Below are positions 62,337-64,000 of a stretch of DNA of 64,000 bases, in pieces. The position numbers were made by a program, and so were the translations under genes. Within the stretch, counting starts at the first letter, position 1. Every line of letters begins with the position of its first letter. Under the pieces are notes generated by a model. That model had not been told where the DNA came from. It saw only the letters and a list, made by a program, of their open reading frames with translations, and searched no databases. The stretch is from Anderseniella sp. Alg231-50 (lineage in GTDB: Bacteria; Pseudomonadota; Alphaproteobacteria; Rhizobiales; Aestuariivirgaceae), in NCBI RefSeq assembly GCF_900149695.1, contig NZ_LT703003.1, forward strand, positions 2,299,200 to 2,363,199, given 5' to 3'.

Positions 62337-62599
62337 AGCATGATCCACCTGAATTGGAGCGTTTGACCGGTTTTTCCCGTTTGCTGGTAAGGCACGGTTC
62401 CCGCCGTGGTCTGTTGACCACAAGGGAGCCGTAACGCCATCCAGCGGACGTGAAAAACCGGCCTATGGTGGGCCAAGTCAACCCATCGGCGTTGTTGCAA
62501 AGTTTGCCCGATGCCCCGCATCGCGCTGCACTTTGCGCCTAACCGAGTGAGCTGATTTGGCTCCATCAAATGCTCCAATTCAGGTGGATCATGCTCTAG
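62333..62599. mobile_element. MITE-like non-coding element with 28-bp perfect terminal inverted repeats
   Basis: 267 bp with identical 28-bp inverted ends (62333-62360 and 62572-62599), each starting CTAGAGCATGATCC. No reading frame inside has support. Internal structure: GTGGTC-TGTT-GACCAC flanked by CGGTTCCC/GGGAGCCG, and CCGGTTTTTC / GAAAAACCGG. The outer CTAG may be a target-site duplication. It lies exactly between convergent genes, whose TAG stops both lie in the terminal CTAG copies. No transposase is in the window, so it would be moved in trans if it is mobile. Confidence 0.75.
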
Positions 62600-63489
62600 C
62601 TCTCGAGGCTTTTGACATAATTTGCGCTGAAGCGTGCATAGCCATCCTCGGTTACCTGAAGGTGCTCACGCGTCCTGGCATGAAATGCCGGAAGCTTGTG
62701 ATACGGCACGGCAGGATAAGCATGATGTTCGGCATGATACGGCATGTTCCAGGCCAGCCAGCGCACCAGGCGGTTGGTGAATGTGGTGCGGGTGTTTTCA
62801 AACATGTTGGCCACGAACGCACAACGTCCATGTTCAGCCAGCAGGTAAAGCCGCAAAAACGGCTGCCCAACAAGCAGCGGCAAAATCCATGTCCAGAACG
62901 CCATGGTCGATCCGGTCCAAAGTGAACCGGCAAGCAGGATGGCATACAGAACCACCATGGCTTGAGCTTCGCGCATGACTTTGGCCTTGCCGCGCGCCGG
63001 CACAAAGCTGTCCCGGTTCGCCTGCACTGCATTGCGAAACAATGTCGTTAAATGGCCCCGCCAAACGGCAAGCCCGGAGATATGCACAATATACTGCCGG
63101 ACCGTTTCAGGCTTTGGTTCGGCCAGTTCCGGATCCTTGCCGGGCTCCTGGGTAAACCGGTGATGCGCCAGGTGGAAATACCGGAACCAGTCAGCCGGCA
63201 GGATGAGAACAACGCTGCAAATGCGCCCGGCCAGCCTGTTGAGCCAGACATTGCGAAACGGCGTGCGATGCACGGTTTCGTGCAGGAGCGTGAACAGGAA
63301 CACATATTGAATGCCGAGTGGCAACATCAACACCGGCCACCCCGGCACTCCGGCCAAGATCGCCCACACCAGCACTGCCATGAAAACAACATGCTGGACC
63401 AGCTTGAACAGGCCCGGCCAGTCGGACAATACAGTCAGGCTGTTGCGCTCTTCACCGCTCAGAGATGCCAGGAGACTTTTGTGGTCCAT
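62596..63489 (-). CDS. Membrane fatty acid desaturase family protein
   Basis: A 297-residue integral membrane di-iron protein. The three histidine boxes are HETVH (70-74), HLAHH (106-110) and HAEHH (252-256), with four or so helices between. Such enzymes desaturate or hydroxylate acyl chains or carotenoid-like substrates; the specific substrate is unclear. The stop codon is in the right CTAG of the adjoining element. Confidence 0.9.
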   Translation of the reverse strand: MDHKSLLASLSGEERNSLTVLSDWPGLFKLVQHVVFMAVLVWAILAGVPGWPVLMLPLGIQYVFLFTLLHETVHRTPFRNVWLNRLAGRICSVVLILPADWFRYFHLAHHRFTQEPGKDPELAEPKPETVRQYIVHISGLAVWRGHLTTLFRNAVQANRDSFVPARGKAKVMREAQAMVVLYAILLAGSLWTGSTMAFWTWILPLLVGQPFLRLYLLAEHGRCAFVANMFENTRTTFTNRLVRWLAWNMPYHAEHHAYPAVPYHKLPAFHARTREHLQVTEDGYARFSANYVKSLES

Positions 63490-63514
63490 ATGATCAGTTC
63501 TACAGCCGAACCGG

Positions 63515-64000
63515 TCACAGAGAAAGTGCGGGACGTGCAGTTGCCTCTATCTTCACCGTGGCGCGCAAGAGTCCATTGTCGTCGACCGCATCCGGCAGCA
63601 GGAACTTTTCGATATCCTCGGCAAAGCTGACCTGTCCGCCACCCATGGCATTGACCTCGGCAGCTGCGGTTTCACGCGCCAGCCGGTTGGCTTCGTCAAT
63701 TGCCTCGTTTGCACTTGCAAACTGCGACACGTTCTGCGGGCCATGCACCCTGAACACCCCGGCCCCGTTGCCATTGACCTCGATAGTCACAGTGCGTGCA
63801 ATCATGCCGGTCGCCGCGCCAACCGCATTGGCCACCTCGCAGGATTGCGGAAACACCATTTCGCACCCGAGCCGCTTGCCGACCTCCGGGTAGTAGATTT
63901 TCACCGGCCCGCCGACGGCGACTACCGGAACCTGCGGTGAAATCGACACTCGTGCCAGGGATCGCTTGCCCTCACCGCGGCATACAACATCGATCAGACC
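63515..64000 (-). CDS. Hydantoinase/oxoprolinase family protein, C-terminal part
   Basis: The frame is open to the window edge; about 161 codons are seen. RVSISPQVPVVAVGGPVKIYYPEVGKRLG and EVANAVGAATGMIARTVTIEVNG match the C-terminal part of HyuA-type ATPase domains (the ASKHA-fold end). So it is a second member of the family besides the full-length enzyme at 39122, here perhaps a HyuA-only form. The N-terminus lies outside the window. It precedes the desaturase gene by 26 bp on the same strand. Confidence 0.8.
   Translation of the reverse strand, partial: GLIDVVCRGEGKRSLARVSISPQVPVVAVGGPVKIYYPEVGKRLGCEMVFPQSCEVANAVGAATGMIARTVTIEVNGNGAGVFRVHGPQNVSQFASANEAIDEANRLARETAAAEVNAMGGGQVSFAEDIEKFLLPDAVDDNGLLRATVKIEATARPALSL

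Overview
The window is chromosomal DNA of an alphaproteobacterium, most likely of the order Hyphomicrobiales. The evidence is the alphaproteobacterial layout of the division/cell-wall (dcw) cluster, an FtsZ with a long acidic/proline-rich linker and the tail [10 protein letters not shown], a meso-DAP type MurE (DNPR motif), an ArsR-methyltransferase fusion, MlaC paralogues, a type A RNase P RNA, extensin-like and BadH-like proteins, and moderately high GC. No rRNA, tRNA, CRISPR array, prophage or transposase gene was found.

Layout. 1-8 kb: the start of recN (cut by the window edge), a BadH-like dehydrogenase, an FMN/Fe-S glutamate-synthase-like protein, an arsC-aquaporin pair, bamD and ftsZ. 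8-13.5 kb: an accessory block between ftsZ and ftsA, holding an amine-oxidase-like FAD protein, a cupin, a crotonase, a CTAG-bounded repeat, a secreted Cys-rich protein, a LuxR solo and a YihY protein. 13.6-30.1 kb: the tightly packed dcw operon on the minus strand, transcribed rsmH-ftsL-ftsI-murE-murF-mraY-murD-ftsW-murG-murC-murB-ddl-ftsQ-ftsA, mostly with 1-14 bp overlaps or very short gaps. Between ftsA and ftsZ, and between ftsZ and bamD (where lpxC is expected), the ancestral order is broken. mraZ is not upstream of rsmH.

30-39 kb: an orphan glycine-betaine-type binding protein, infA, a cold-shock gene, rnpB, an amidase, a TerB-DnaJ protein, a DMT exporter, a flavodoxin-like protein, an aldo-keto reductase, a META protein, a GST and a MarR regulator. 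39-47 kb: a large 5-oxoprolinase/hydantoinase facing that MarR-GST pair, a membrane LytTR regulator opposite a DUF2306-like membrane protein, another DMT protein, an extensin-like lipoprotein, a GST and a PilZ protein. 47-57 kb: an ArsR-methyltransferase, two MlaC-like proteins flanking a crotonase, trmO, a GST, a LysE exporter, a hybrid-like histidine kinase with a degenerate receiver, an amine oxidase and ettA. 57-64 kb: DUF1508, TerC, RNase T2, a methyltransferase, a nitroreductase-MarR-RhtB operon with a strong tandem operator, a MITE-like element, a fatty-acid desaturase and the end of a second hydantoinase/oxoprolinase.

Points most worth following: (1) the ftsA/ftsZ split; (2) two CTAG-bounded non-coding elements sitting exactly on stop codons, one with perfect 28-bp terminal inverted repeats between convergent genes; (3) the 42-bp double operator at 60083-60124; (4) a LuxR solo divergent from an unrecognised secreted protein with a duplicated Cys/Gly/Trp motif. 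All functions are assigned by reading motifs; no database search was run.
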